Assembly: GCF_000212735.1 (NCBI RefSeq)
Contig: NC_015510.1
Span: 1,860,001 to 1,924,000 of the forward strand
Length of the DNA: 64,000 nucleotides
Origin: Haliscomenobacter hydrossis DSM 1100
GTDB lineage: Bacteria > Bacteroidota > Bacteroidia > Chitinophagales > Saprospiraceae
Direction: 5' to 3'
Shown here: positions 8,427 through 17,960 of the stretch, one piece after another
How the letters are laid out: every line of letters begins with the position of its first letter
Position numbering within the stretch: position 1 is the stretch's first letter
Program-made: the position numbers and the translations under genes
The notes under the pieces: model-generated
The model's database searches: none
Seen by the model: the letters and a program-made list of their open reading frames with translations, nothing else
What the model was told of the DNA's origin: nothing

Positions 8427-9080
8427 TCAATTCGAATAAGGCATGTTTTTACTCGCATTGCGCATCAAGTTATCCACCAGTTGAGCCGGTGTACTGCCGA
8501 TGCTTCCGGAGACTTTGTGGTTGTAGTTCCACAGCAATTTTTGGGTTTGCTTGTCGTGAATTTCCAGGGATACAGTGGTGGTATTGGTTGATCCCCAAAA
8601 ACCGACCAATAGGCCCAAGGCTACGGCACCACCTTCAGACATCGGCTTGGTGAGCGAATAATTGGAAGTGATGATGCCATCTACACCCAAGGCTTCACAA
8701 ATTTCAGCAGGTGACATAGGCGTTTCATCAAAATACCCCGCTTGTTTCAATTTGGCATTGGTGGTGGCAACGTCCTGTACCTCAACAAAAATCCGGTTTT
8801 GCATCTTCCTTCTGAGCAACCAACTGTACATTTCTTGTTGGAAGTTGGTGGATTCCGTTTTTTGCTGCTCTTTGATGGCTTCGGGATCGACCTTCTTTTG
8901 CGCGGCGATAGAGACTTTGGGCGGTGCAATGGCAATCAATTTGTGGCTGCCTGCCCGGCTTTTTGCTTCTGGACTGTAGTAAATTTTAGCACAACTGTTC
9001 AGGCTGATGGTGGCTATGGCCAACAATACTATTGCGTAATGTTGCCAGCGCGGTGAAATGGACATAAGATTCAGGTTCAT
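8427..9080 (-). CDS. Putative lipoprotein, function unknown
   Basis: 217 aa from the ATG at 9080; another ATG at 9065 is possible, and an upstream one at 9149 would place the signal peptide too far inside. A hydrophobic stretch and lipobox (ISLNSC, Cys30) mark a lipoprotein. The body has a charged helix (KKVDPEAIKEQQKTE), then a mixed alpha/beta region with GVDGIITSNYSLTK and a Gly-rich hydrophobic segment (GGAVALGLLVGFWGS), ending in beta-like stretches (TTVSLEIHDKQTQKLLWNYN). The layout is reminiscent of CsgG/GNA1162-type periplasmic lipoproteins, but I cannot assign a family. It stands alone between the REP array and the M20 gene. Confidence 0.75.
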   Translation of the reverse strand: MNLNLMSISPRWQHYAIVLLAIATISLNSCAKIYYSPEAKSRAGSHKLIAIAPPKVSIAAQKKVDPEAIKEQQKTESTNFQQEMYSWLLRRKMQNRIFVEVQDVATTNAKLKQAGYFDETPMSPAEICEALGVDGIITSNYSLTKPMSEGGAVALGLLVGFWGSTNTTTVSLEIHDKQTQKLLWNYNHKVSGSIGSTPAQLVDNLMRNASKNMPYSN

Positions 9081-9203
9081 AAGTTGGTGTTTTAAAAAGT
9101 TAGACAATAATTTTGCTCGGTAAGATTCAGGAAACCATTTAAAAAACAATATACGCTTATATGTGGTGTAATGTAAGCATCCGCCAACCCTAAAACTTAA
9201 AAC

Positions 9204-10400
9204 CTAAAACCCCTTCAACTCCTCCACCGCCAACCACGCCATCAAACCCGCGCCCACTTTCAGCGCCTCTTCATCAATGTCGAAGGTATCTGAATGCACG
9301 GGAGAGGTAATGCCTTTGGCCACATTGCCCGTGCCCAGGCGGTAAAAACAAGCCGGAAGTTCCTGGGAGTAGTACGAAAAGTCTTCGGCGGTGAGTCGTA
9401 CGGGGAGGTCGACCACATTCTCGCTGCCCAGGTAGTCTTCCGCGTATTGGCGCATGCGCAGGGTCAAAGGTTCATCATTGAGCAAGCAGGGATAACCCAC
9501 ATCGATAAAGAAATCGATTTTGCCGCCCATGCCTTCGATGAGGTGTTCAGCGAGGTGTTTCATGCGGCGGTGGGCTTCCCGGCGCCAGGTTTCGTCCATG
9601 GTGCGGAAAGTGCCTTCCATTTTTACTTCGTTGGGAATGATGTTGGTTGCACCACCCGTGGAGTTGATTTTGCCAAAAGTCAACACTGTAGGCATGGTGG
9701 GGTCGTTGTTGCGGCTCACAATTTGTTGCAGCGCCGTGATCATGTGCGCGGCCATGAGGATGGGATCGATACAGTCGTGGGGCATGGCCCCGTGCCCACC
9801 TTTGCCGGTGATGGTGATGTACAGTTCGTCGCAGGAGCCCATGTAACGTCCGGGGCGAAAGCCAACTTTTCCAGCCGCCAGGGGCGGGTGCACGTGTTGG
9901 CCTACAATGGAAGCGGGACTGGGATTGCGCAGAACGCCCTCTTTGATCATCAGCGATGCCCCACCAGGCAGGCGCTCTTCAGCGGGTTGGAAGATGAGTT
10001 TTACTGTACCTTCCCAATCATCGCGGGTGCTGTGCAGGATTTTGGCGGCACCGAGCAAAGAGGCGGTGTGGACGTCGTGCCCGCAGGCGTGCATGATGCC
10101 GGGTTTTTGTGATTTGTAGGGCACCTCATTGGCTTCCAGAATGGGCAGGGCGTCCATGTCGGCGCGCAGGGCCACGGTGTTTTTGCCAGGGTTGCGCCCT
10201 TCGATGAGGGCCACCAGGCCGGTGCCCGCAATACCCGTTTGGTGGGCAATGCCCCAGGCGCTAAGCTGGGAGGCTACATATTTTCCGGTTTCGTGTTCTT
10301 CAAAAGAGAGTTCCGGGTTTTGGTGGATATGGCGGCGCAGGGCCACAATTTCCGGGTGATGGGTTTGGGCAAGTTGTTGGATTTTTTCCTTCAGCGTCAT
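9204..10400 (-). CDS. M20-family amidohydrolase (N-acyl amino acid / hippurate hydrolase type)
   Basis: 398 aa. The amidohydrolase signature is clear: RRHIHQNPELSFEE near the N-terminus, VALRADMDALPI, and the metal-binding MHACGHDVHTASLLGAA. The dimerisation domain follows (GKGGHGAMPHDCIDPI) and the last metal ligands lie near LTAEDFSYY. Members remove acyl groups from N-acyl amino acids or related conjugates using a two-metal centre. No signal peptide, so a cytoplasmic enzyme. The substrate cannot be read from sequence. The upstream region (10401-10623) holds an imperfect palindrome, and no operon partner is close. Confidence 0.93.
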   Translation of the reverse strand: MTLKEKIQQLAQTHHPEIVALRRHIHQNPELSFEEHETGKYVASQLSAWGIAHQTGIAGTGLVALIEGRNPGKNTVALRADMDALPILEANEVPYKSQKPGIMHACGHDVHTASLLGAAKILHSTRDDWEGTVKLIFQPAEERLPGGASLMIKEGVLRNPSPASIVGQHVHPPLAAGKVGFRPGRYMGSCDELYITITGKGGHGAMPHDCIDPILMAAHMITALQQIVSRNNDPTMPTVLTFGKINSTGGATNIIPNEVKMEGTFRTMDETWRREAHRRMKHLAEHLIEGMGGKIDFFIDVGYPCLLNDEPLTLRMRQYAEDYLGSENVVDLPVRLTAEDFSYYSQELPACFYRLGTGNVAKGITSPVHSDTFDIDEEALKVGAGLMAWLAVEELKGF

Positions 10401-10506
10401 GGCAATACACGTTTTTTTCCGCCGCGAAGATAAGCTTTCTGTGGAAGCTGGTAATGTAAAAAATGACCAGGTTTTATTTTGCGCAGCTTCGCTGCTTATT
10501 CATTTT

Positions 10507-10619
10507 TACCACGGATTTCACAGATGAACACAGATTATTTCAAAAGAAGATGATCTGCGAAAATCTGCGTGATCTATGGGCGAAAAAATCTGTGGTCATC
10601 TGTGTCAATCTGTGGTGAA
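10507..10619. repeat. Imperfect palindromic repeat (CACAGATGAACACAGATT type)
   Basis: ACCACGGATTTCACAGATG at 10507 is answered by CATCTGTGTCAATCTGTGG near 10600 in inverted orientation, with further internal copies of ATCTGTG / CACAGAT. The structure fills most of the gap between two minus-strand genes and could fold into a long hairpin. Confidence 0.6.
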
Positions 10620-10623
10620 CCCA

Positions 10624-12059
10624 TCAAAAGAACAGCGGCACCACCAGCTTCCCGAACACCGTCATCAAAATGATCGATAACAGATTCAGCCACACCCCTG
10701 CGCGTATCATTTGCGGCACGGTCAGGTAGCCACTCGAAAATACAATCGCATTGGGCGGCGTCGACATCGGCAGCATAAACCCACTGCTCGCCGCCAAAGT
10801 CACTGGGATACACATCACCACCGGATCGATATTCATGGCCTGCGCCACCGCCCCAATCACGGGAATAAACACCACCACCAGGGCGACATTGGACAAGAGT
10901 TCGGTCAAAAAAACCGTCACGGCAACCAGCAAAAACATAAACAACCAACTACTCCCATCGCCGCCTTTAAATTGCTGCCCAATCAGGTCGATGATGCCCG
11001 TAGAAGACAAGGCCGAAGCCAGGCTCAAGCCGCCACCAAAGAGCAGCAAAATGCCCCAGGGCAACTTTTCGGTGTTTTTCCACTCCAGGGCAAAAGTGTA
11101 TTTTTTCCAGTCGATGGGGATAGCAAAAAGCATCAAAGCTGCACAGATCCCCACCACCGATTCTTCGATGACCAAACCGGGAATGGCTTTTTCGATCGGC
11201 AATTTGAAGATCCAGCCCGCCGCTGCGGCACAAAACACCAGCAAGGTGCGGTTTTCTCCCGGACTCATCGGACCCAGTTTGGCCAATTCGGCACTTAGGC
11301 GTTCTTGTGCCCCATCAATGTGGCCCAGCCCATTGGGGTATACCCAGCGCACGATGATCCAATACCCACCCAGTAACAACAATAAAGCGTAGGGTACACC
11401 CACCGCCATCCATTGCCCAAATGGAATTTGTACCTTGAACAGCTCCTTCATTTGTGCGGCAAAAACCACATTGGGCGGCGTACCGATCAGGGTCCCTACC
11501 CCACCGATACTCGACGCGTAAGATACGCCCAACATCATGGCGATGGCAAAATTGCGCATGCCCGGTGCGGGGTTGCCATCTTCATCTCGGCTGTTCACCA
11601 GTTCAATCACCGCCAGCGCCATTGGCATCATCATGATCGTGGTGGCAGTATTGCTGATCCACATGCTGATGAGCGCCGTAGACAAGAAAAAGCCCAGGAT
11701 GATGCCATTGGCCGTGGAGCCAGTTAGGCGCAAAATGTTGAGGCAATGCGGCGGTGCAGGTTCCAGCGCTCCATGGCCAGGGCAATCGTGAATCCGCCCA
11801 TGAAGAGGTAAATGATGGGATCGGAATAGGGTGCCATCGCGTCTTTGACCTTCGCCAGTCCCAATAAAGGCTGGATGACCATGGGGAGCAGCGCTGTTAC
11901 AGGCAGCGGTAAGGCTTCGGTGATGAACCAACTGAGCATCCAGGCGGCCATGGCGATGGCTTTCCAGGCGGAAGGCTCCAAGCCTGGAGGAACTGGAAGA
12001 ATTAGCAGCAGGAAAAAAAGGAAAGGCCCTAGTATGATCCCGATTTGTTTTACTGTCAT
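10624..12059 (-). pseudogene. DASS/SLC13-type sodium:anion symporter, broken by a one-base frameshift
   Basis: Two frames on the minus strand join into one transporter of about 478 aa. The first, from the ATG at 12059 (MTVKQIGIILGPF), runs to FMGGFTIALAMERWNLHRRIA and then hits a stop. The second picks up at once with LNILRLTGSTANGIILGFF and continues through SMWISNTATTIMMMPMAL to the end at 10624. Adding one G/C at 11742-11743 (plus strand, GG to GGG) restores a single frame across the conserved ALNILRLTG region. The intact family imports dicarboxylates, sulfate or similar anions with Na+ across the inner membrane. Either a real null mutation, phase-variation-like slippage, or a sequencing error. 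Confidence 0.88.
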
Positions 12060-12101
12060 GGTTTTAGGTGTTTGAGTGAAGGCGTCGTGAGTGAAAACCA
12101 G

Positions 12102-12223
12102 AGCGGCATTTTTTTTCACAAAGAAAACACAAAGGCAGTACAAAGGGCACAAAGAATCGTCAACGTCCAACTTTGTGCCCTTTGTGCTGCCTTTGTGCCC
12201 TTTGTGCTTAAAAATGTCGCTTT
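12102..12223. repeat. Long imperfect palindrome with CACAAAG repeats, copy 1
   Basis: The left arm AGCGGCATTTTTTTTCACAAAG-like sequence pairs with the right arm CTTTGTGCTTAAAAATGTCG, with several internal CACAAAGG / CCTTTGTG copies. A second copy with the same ends lies at 60820-60948. It sits between the DASS gene and the S9 peptidase gene. Confidence 0.75.
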
Positions 12224-12225
12224 GG

Positions 12226-14742
12226 CTATGGTTTCTTAGTACTTAGCGGTTTGTCTCGGTTCATCTGCAAGATGTCCGTGCTGTCTTCGGAATCACCCAG
12301 GAGGTGTTTGCAAAAATAATCCGCGCGCAACCAGAAGAAGTACTCATTCATATCGGCATAGCCGTGGCGTTGGCCCGGGAACACGAAGAAATCGAAACGT
12401 TTGTTGGCTTTGATTAAGGCGTTGGCCATGCGGATGGTGAGGCCAGGGTGCACGTTATTGTCGATGTCGCCGGTACAAATCAGCAGTTTACCCTTGAGGT
12501 TTTTGGCCAAATCGGTATTTTTGTCGATGTCGTACTCAAAAGTGATGTTGCCTTTGGCGTCCTTCACTTCTTTGACGCCGTCGTGTTTTTCACTCCACCA
12601 ACGGTTGTAGATGTTGTTCTCGTGGTTACCGGAGGAAGATACCGCTACTTTAAAAAAGTCGGGATACACCAGCATGGCCGCAGTTGACATGAAGCCGCCG
12701 CCGGAGTGCCCAAAAATGCCCACTTTGCTGATGTCGATAAAGGGGTGGCGGTCAGCCAGTTGTTCGGCGGCTACTTTTTTATCTTCCAGGCCGTAGTCAC
12801 GCAAGTTGCCATAGCCATAGTTGTGGTACCACTTGGAACGACTCGGATGCCCGCCGCGGTTGCCGATGGTGATCACAATAAAGCCCAACTGCGCCTGCCG
12901 ATCGGTGCGATCCATGCCCACCGAGAAGGACTTGTTGACCGCTTCGGTTTGTGGCCCCGGATACACGTACTCGATGATCGGGTATTTGAGGGTAGAGTCA
13001 AAATCAAAAGGTTTGTACATCACGCCATGCAAGTCGGTGATGCCGTCTGCGGCTTTGACTACAAAAGGCTCGGGGAATCGGTAGCCTGCGGCAAAAAGCT
13101 GGGACAGGTCGGCGGTTTCGAGGTCCATCACTTTGTTGCCCAGGTTGTCGAGTAGTTCTGACTTCGGCGTGGTATTGACGCGGGAGAAGTTGTTGATAAA
13201 AAACGTATTGGCGTCGTTGTTGGAAGTGGTATGGTTGAAGTCGCCCTTGCTGAGGAGCTTCAAACCCGTCCCATCAAAATTGACGCGGTAAAGGTGGGTA
13301 AAATAGGGGTCTTCACCCGGCTCGCGGCCATTGGCCAGGAAGTAGAGCACTCGATTTTTGCTGTCAATCGCTTCGATGCTTTCGCAGTGGTACGGGCCGG
13401 AAGTGATTTGGTTTTTGAGTTTACCGGTTTTGTCGTGAAGGTAAAAATGGGCCCAACCATCTTGTTCCGACCAGTGGATGTATTCTTCGCCATTGTTGAC
13501 CAAACCCAGGTCGCGGGTTTCCACATAAGTATTCAACCGTTCTTCAATCAGGGTTTTTACCGTACCCAGTTTGGTGTCGGCCACACAGATGTCGATGCGT
13601 TTGAGGTCGCGGCTGGTCCGGGTGAAGTAGAGTTGGTCTGAGTTGGGGGCCAGCCATATGTCAGGTTTAAAGTCATCATCACGATTTTTGGCCAGATCTG
13701 GGGCATACATCAAGGAAAGAGACTGGTCTTTAAAATCTTTAGCGGTATCTGCCTTTACCTTAACCCGTTCTTTGGATGGAAAATCAAAAATCAAGATTTC
13801 CGGTTGAGGAGCTTCTTTCTCACCGGGCATGTGGTATTTGTAGGTCTCCAGCGTGGGGCGTGGCTCGGCGATGGAGTTGATGACCCAGAGGTCTTTGACC
13901 TTGCGGCTATCGGTGCGGATGAGGGCAAATTTTTTAGAATCGGGTGAAAAAACCACGTTTACACTTTGACGTTTGCCTTTGTTTTTTTCTTTATCTTGGT
14001 CGGTTTGGCCAAAAGAACCACTATGAAAGCCGTAGTATTGTTCGCCATCGGTGGTCAACTGGTTTTCAACAATGGTGGTATCCTTGTCCTTTTTGACGGC
14101 CTTCAGGAAGTTGGCCTTGTCCATCCAGTAGAGGTTGTAGTTTTTGGAAAAAAGGACGTAAGACGAATCGGGAGCGATGGTAGCCCAGGCGGGTTTTTCC
14201 TTGGGCTTTTTGTAATCCTCCAGCAGTTTGAGCACACCCGTGTTGAGGTCGTATTCGAAATAAAAGGTGCGTTTTACCTTCTTGGGCGGTGCGTCAGATT
14301 TTTTTTCCTTCATGTCGTCCTCTTCTTCGTCCTTCTTTTCATCTTCTTCCGCGAGTTTACTTTTGACCTCAAAACGAATGGCGGTTTCTTTGTTGATGAA
14401 CTTCAGGCTGGTGATGTCCAGGTGCTGGGCGTCGAAGGGGTCTTTGGACAGGCGCGACATGTCGGCGGCCATTTTCACGTTGTCAAACAGGACTTTTTTG
14501 AGCTTTTTCGCGGGGTCAACCAGGTAATAGGTTCGCCCTTGGCTGGTTTCGTAGGAATACCAAAAACGTTCACTCTCCTTGAGCCAGTGTGGGCTGACGC
14601 TGGTGGAGAACACCATTTTTTCAACTTTGGAGGCGGCAAAACGGGCGGCCAGGTCGTAATTGGCTTTGGTAAGGGGTTTGTTTTGGGCTGACCCTGCAAT
14701 GGCCATACCCAAAACAAACAGGGTGATAACGAGATTTTTCAT
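12226..14742 (-). CDS. Dipeptidyl-peptidase IV-like S9 serine peptidase
   Basis: 838 aa with an N-terminal signal peptide (MKNLVITLFVLGMAIAGSAQ). An eight-blade propeller region (DPPIV_N) covers about residues 80-560 and includes a strongly charged loop (EEDEKKDEEEDDMKEKK). The alpha/beta hydrolase domain has the nucleophile in GHSGGG near residue 679, the catalytic Asp in TGDIDNN near 757 and His in GQRHGY near 793. Family members cleave dipeptides from peptide N-termini in the periplasm. The nucleophile elbow reads GHSGGG rather than the usual GWSYGG, so dipeptidyl specificity is less certain. Single gene, probably its own transcript. Confidence 0.9.
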   Translation of the reverse strand: MKNLVITLFVLGMAIAGSAQNKPLTKANYDLAARFAASKVEKMVFSTSVSPHWLKESERFWYSYETSQGRTYYLVDPAKKLKKVLFDNVKMAADMSRLSKDPFDAQHLDITSLKFINKETAIRFEVKSKLAEEDEKKDEEEDDMKEKKSDAPPKKVKRTFYFEYDLNTGVLKLLEDYKKPKEKPAWATIAPDSSYVLFSKNYNLYWMDKANFLKAVKKDKDTTIVENQLTTDGEQYYGFHSGSFGQTDQDKEKNKGKRQSVNVVFSPDSKKFALIRTDSRKVKDLWVINSIAEPRPTLETYKYHMPGEKEAPQPEILIFDFPSKERVKVKADTAKDFKDQSLSLMYAPDLAKNRDDDFKPDIWLAPNSDQLYFTRTSRDLKRIDICVADTKLGTVKTLIEERLNTYVETRDLGLVNNGEEYIHWSEQDGWAHFYLHDKTGKLKNQITSGPYHCESIEAIDSKNRVLYFLANGREPGEDPYFTHLYRVNFDGTGLKLLSKGDFNHTTSNNDANTFFINNFSRVNTTPKSELLDNLGNKVMDLETADLSQLFAAGYRFPEPFVVKAADGITDLHGVMYKPFDFDSTLKYPIIEYVYPGPQTEAVNKSFSVGMDRTDRQAQLGFIVITIGNRGGHPSRSKWYHNYGYGNLRDYGLEDKKVAAEQLADRHPFIDISKVGIFGHSGGGFMSTAAMLVYPDFFKVAVSSSGNHENNIYNRWWSEKHDGVKEVKDAKGNITFEYDIDKNTDLAKNLKGKLLICTGDIDNNVHPGLTIRMANALIKANKRFDFFVFPGQRHGYADMNEYFFWLRADYFCKHLLGDSEDSTDILQMNRDKPLSTKKP

Positions 14743-14834
14743 GCTTGTCCGAAATTTTGCTATCGAAGATAGATAAATCTATTAGATGGCGTAAACCGGA
14801 GTTCTTTCGCAGCATAAAAATTCATCGCATATGA

Positions 14835-16028
14835 TTATTCCTGGACAGAAATGTACTTACACAACGCGATTTTCAAATCGGTGGTGCGGAACAAATACTG
14901 TCCAAACAACTGCCGCCCGGCGTTGATGCTGATGAAAATATAGGTTTGTTTGGAGGGGACGTACAAAACCTCGGTGGTGCCGCCGATGTTGTCCCCCTCG
15001 TGACCATAGGAGGGAATGCCCTTGATGTATTCGAAATATTCCAGGCCCAAGCCGTAGTCGGGCTCGGTAGACTGCTTGCCCTGAATCCACTGCCGCATTT
15101 CGTTGAGCGAACTTTGGCTGACTACTTTCCCGTTCATCAAGGCTTCCATAAACCGGATGATGTCCGCTCCATTGGCCGCAATGCCGCCGTACCCCATCAA
15201 GGTGTGGGAAATGGCGTGGTTCCATTTGGTACAGTTTTCCAATTCCCCATTGTTGAACCGTTCGAAGTAGTAGTTCGGAAAACCCAGGGTTTGTACCTGG
15301 CTTTCTGTGACCGGATAGTACGTATCTTTCAAACCCAGCGGTTGCAAAATCTCGGTGTGTAGCAATTCTCCCCAGGTTTTTCCACTCACTTTTTCCAAAA
15401 TGAGCTGCAACAAGAGGTAATTGGTGTTGGAATAAAAGAAATCCGTGCCAGGTGCAAAAATGGATTTGGCGTCAAAGGCGTATTCCAGCTGTTCCAGCTT
15501 ATCCGGTTGTTTAAAGGGGTGGTTGAATTGCGCCAAAAAATAGCCGGGGCTAGCCGTAAAGTTATCCAAGCCTGAGCTGTGGTTCAGCAGCATGCGCAGC
15601 GTGATGTTTTGACTTTGGGCAAACCGATCGCTGATGTTGCGTGGCAAATAATGCCGAATGGAACTGTCGAGCTGGATCAATCCCCGTTCTTTCAGTTTCA
15701 TCACCAGCGTTGCGGTATATACTTTGCTGATGCTGTATACCCAGGCCACCATGCCGTCTTGCATGGGTTTGTTTTCTTCTATTTTGGCGTAGCCAGCGTT
15801 CACAACCGTCCAACCTTCGGGACTTTTTACCATGACCTGCACGCCGGGTACACCCCGGTCAATGTGGCGCTGCGCAATGGCCCGGATTGAATCCGTGAGC
15901 GGATGTTGTGGGTTTACGGGTAGATTTCCGCTTACCGTGGCTACTGCAGTGCTGTAAATGTCTTTGTCACAGCTCCAGGTGGACACCAACAAGATGAACA
16001 GGAAAAAATGGATAGATAGGATTTTCAT
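14835..16028 (-). CDS. Class C beta-lactamase-related serine hydrolase, lipoprotein
   Basis: 397 aa. A lipoprotein signal peptide ends at STWSC (Cys20). The beta-lactamase/penicillin-binding fold has the active-site SxxK as S99-I-S-K102 (within VYSISKVYT), the YxN motif as YSN in FYSNTNYLLL, and a GHEGDN stretch near residue 344 where class C enzymes have KTG or HxG. Such proteins are usually D-aminopeptidases, esterases or peptidoglycan-active enzymes rather than true beta-lactamases. Nine bases separate it from the downstream outer-membrane protein gene, so the two may be co-transcribed. Confidence 0.88.
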   Translation of the reverse strand: MKILSIHFFLFILLVSTWSCDKDIYSTAVATVSGNLPVNPQHPLTDSIRAIAQRHIDRGVPGVQVMVKSPEGWTVVNAGYAKIEENKPMQDGMVAWVYSISKVYTATLVMKLKERGLIQLDSSIRHYLPRNISDRFAQSQNITLRMLLNHSSGLDNFTASPGYFLAQFNHPFKQPDKLEQLEYAFDAKSIFAPGTDFFYSNTNYLLLQLILEKVSGKTWGELLHTEILQPLGLKDTYYPVTESQVQTLGFPNYYFERFNNGELENCTKWNHAISHTLMGYGGIAANGADIIRFMEALMNGKVVSQSSLNEMRQWIQGKQSTEPDYGLGLEYFEYIKGIPSYGHEGDNIGGTTEVLYVPSKQTYIFISINAGRQLFGQYLFRTTDLKIALCKYISVQE

Positions 16029-16036
16029 GGTTTGGA

Positions 16037-16639
16037 TTATTTAAGGTTAGGTGAAAATTTGAAGCCGCCCACCAATGCCGTCACCGGGAGGGGGCTCAAA
16101 TCGGGGCTGTAACCCATCAGCAGATTGGTTTGATAGGCCACATAAGGTGTGAATTGACCATGCCCAGCGTTGATGCCTTTAAAACCCAGGGCCAAACGCA
16201 AGGGAACCTGCACCACCCCTTTGAATTTTTTTCCATGCACCCAGGCTTCACCATTCCATTCCCGAGGAGCGGAGGGGTGATAGGCCCATTGGTAGCCAAT
16301 GCCCGTACCTATGCTGGGTTGCAGGGATTTCCCCAAAGTTGGTTCATAACGAATTTGGGTTTGGGCAAAAAGTCCGTCCCCCTGATGCGCATTGCGCGAA
16401 TAGCCGAGGGTGACTCCAGCTTGTACGGTTTGTTTTTCTCCCAGGCCGCGGTAAAGCCCCAACATGACGATGGGTTTGGGGGCCGAAAATTTGGCACCAA
16501 TGCCTGGCAAAAAAAAGGAGTGTAAACCAATGCTCAGGTCAAAGCTGGTTCTGGACAGGTTTTGTGCCTCGGCACGTAGGCCACAGGTCAGGCAAAACAA
16601 CAGGCTCAACAGGCCGTAGCGAAAAATTAGATCCTTCAT
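16037..16639 (-). CDS. Putative outer-membrane beta-barrel protein
   Basis: 200 aa from the ATG at 16639, which begins a clean signal peptide (MKDLIFRYGLLSLLFCLTCG to AEAQ); an upstream ATG at 16795 gives a 52-residue extension that looks non-native. The mature part alternates short beta stretches with glycines and aromatic residues (LGLYRGLGEKQTVQAGVTLG, SIGTGIGYQWAYH) and ends in FSPNLK, in the style of small porin-like barrels. No family is recognised. It follows the serine hydrolase gene closely. Confidence 0.7.
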   Translation of the reverse strand: MKDLIFRYGLLSLLFCLTCGLRAEAQNLSRTSFDLSIGLHSFFLPGIGAKFSAPKPIVMLGLYRGLGEKQTVQAGVTLGYSRNAHQGDGLFAQTQIRYEPTLGKSLQPSIGTGIGYQWAYHPSAPREWNGEAWVHGKKFKGVVQVPLRLALGFKGINAGHGQFTPYVAYQTNLLMGYSPDLSPLPVTALVGGFKFSPNLK

Positions 16640-16907
16640 AAGTGACAACAGTTTAGGTGGAGATGATTTCAGTTGTTGGTACAAAAGTGCAAGTCTGCGC
16701 TCAAGCCCAAAAGCAGCATTGGCCTTAAGTCGCCGATTACTGTACTCAAGCTGCTTTTTGACAAACTGAAGGTATTTAGTGCCCCGAGGATACATTGAAA
16801 CCTAAAAAGTCGGATTAAAGGGAAGAAAAAGACGGTTCAGGTTACTTTTAGGCGTTTCGGGTCAATGGGCAATTGCCAAAACCAATAGGCTGGTGTATTT
16901 TTGAACA

Positions 16908-17960
16908 ATGAAAAATCAATACCGCTGGTTTATACTGTTTGCAGTGGCGCTGGCATTCATTTTTTCCAATGCCTTCACCTTATTTCAGGACAACAGCAAG
17001 AGTATCAGCATACGTCTCTTGTACCTCTTGGCCGTTGCTGCGGCCATTGCGCTCCATTTCACCTTTTTGTACGGCGTAGCGGTGGTGTTACAACGCGTTG
17101 CCCCAGGGTTAACCTTGACCAAACAACGCATTGCGGCTACCCTATTGATCGCGGTTCCCTTGGTGACTGTGCTGATGATGCTTACCGATGCCGGGCAAAC
17201 CCTGCTGCAAGGGCAAAAATTGAGCGCATTTGAGCCATTGGCCATAGCCGCATCTTTTTTTCAGGCTGCTGCCATTGGCATGTTTGTCGTAGGGCTCAGT
17301 GAAGCGGTGTACCAGTATGAGCAATTGCAAAAAACCGAAAAAGAAAAAGAAGACCTCTTACGGCTCAATATTTTGGCGCAGTACGATAGTCTCAAGCAAC
17401 AGGTCAACCCGCATTTTTTGTTCAATAGCCTGAACAGCCTAAGTTCGCTGATTGGACAAGACCCCGATAAAGCCGAGCTTTTTGTACAGGAAATGAGTCA
17501 GGTGTATCGTTATTTGTTGCAAAACAGCCGGGACGAGCTAAGTACCTTGCAGCGGGAACTCAATTTTATCCATTCCTATTTGCATCTCCTGCTCACCCGG
17601 TTTGGCACCGCCCTCCAGGTACAGATTGACGTGGCCACTGAATTCCGTGAATTCCGTATTCCACCACTCACACTCCAATTGTTGGTAGAAAACGCAGTGA
17701 AACACAATGAAGTTTCCAGTGAAAACCCCCTAAAACTAACCATCAGCATTGATCAGGGCCGACTAAAAGTGAGCAATAATCTTCAGAAACGCATCATCAC
17801 GGCTTATTCCGAAAAGATCGGCCTGGCCAATATCATGGCCAGATACCGCATCCTGGGTTACCCGGAGGTAGAAGTGATCGACGATGGGGAATCATTCACC
17901 GTATTGTTGCCCTTAATTAAGGTTGATGCCCTGAACAATGCGCAATTGCAAGCACCATGA
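16908..17960 (+). CDS. LytS-type sensor histidine kinase
   Basis: 350 aa. Four hydrophobic segments fill residues 1-145, followed by a short charged coil (EQLQKTEKEKEDLLRL). The His_kinase domain (PF06580) has its phospho-accepting His in QQVNPHFLFNSLNSL near residue 167, and an HATPase_c domain follows (LVENAVKHNEV as the N box; a degenerate G box at IGLANIMARYRILG). It phosphorylates the LytTR regulator encoded immediately downstream. A TATTTTTG matching the Bacteroidota -7 box lies just before the start codon, close enough that a very short leader is possible. Confidence 0.93.
   Translation: MKNQYRWFILFAVALAFIFSNAFTLFQDNSKSISIRLLYLLAVAAAIALHFTFLYGVAVVLQRVAPGLTLTKQRIAATLLIAVPLVTVLMMLTDAGQTLLQGQKLSAFEPLAIAASFFQAAAIGMFVVGLSEAVYQYEQLQKTEKEKEDLLRLNILAQYDSLKQQVNPHFLFNSLNSLSSLIGQDPDKAELFVQEMSQVYRYLLQNSRDELSTLQRELNFIHSYLHLLLTRFGTALQVQIDVATEFREFRIPPLTLQLLVENAVKHNEVSSENPLKLTISIDQGRLKVSNNLQKRIITAYSEKIGLANIMARYRILGYPEVEVIDDGESFTVLLPLIKVDALNNAQLQAP

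Noticed and set aside
13966-14691. Plus-strand open frame of 241 codons rich in F and V
   Set aside because: Antisense to the S9 peptidase; reflects Lys/Glu-rich codons on the other strand.
12226-14742. Minus-strand S9 peptidase as pseudogene because of its odd nucleophile motif
   Set aside because: The Ser, Asp and His are all in place and the frame is intact; only the residues around the Ser differ.
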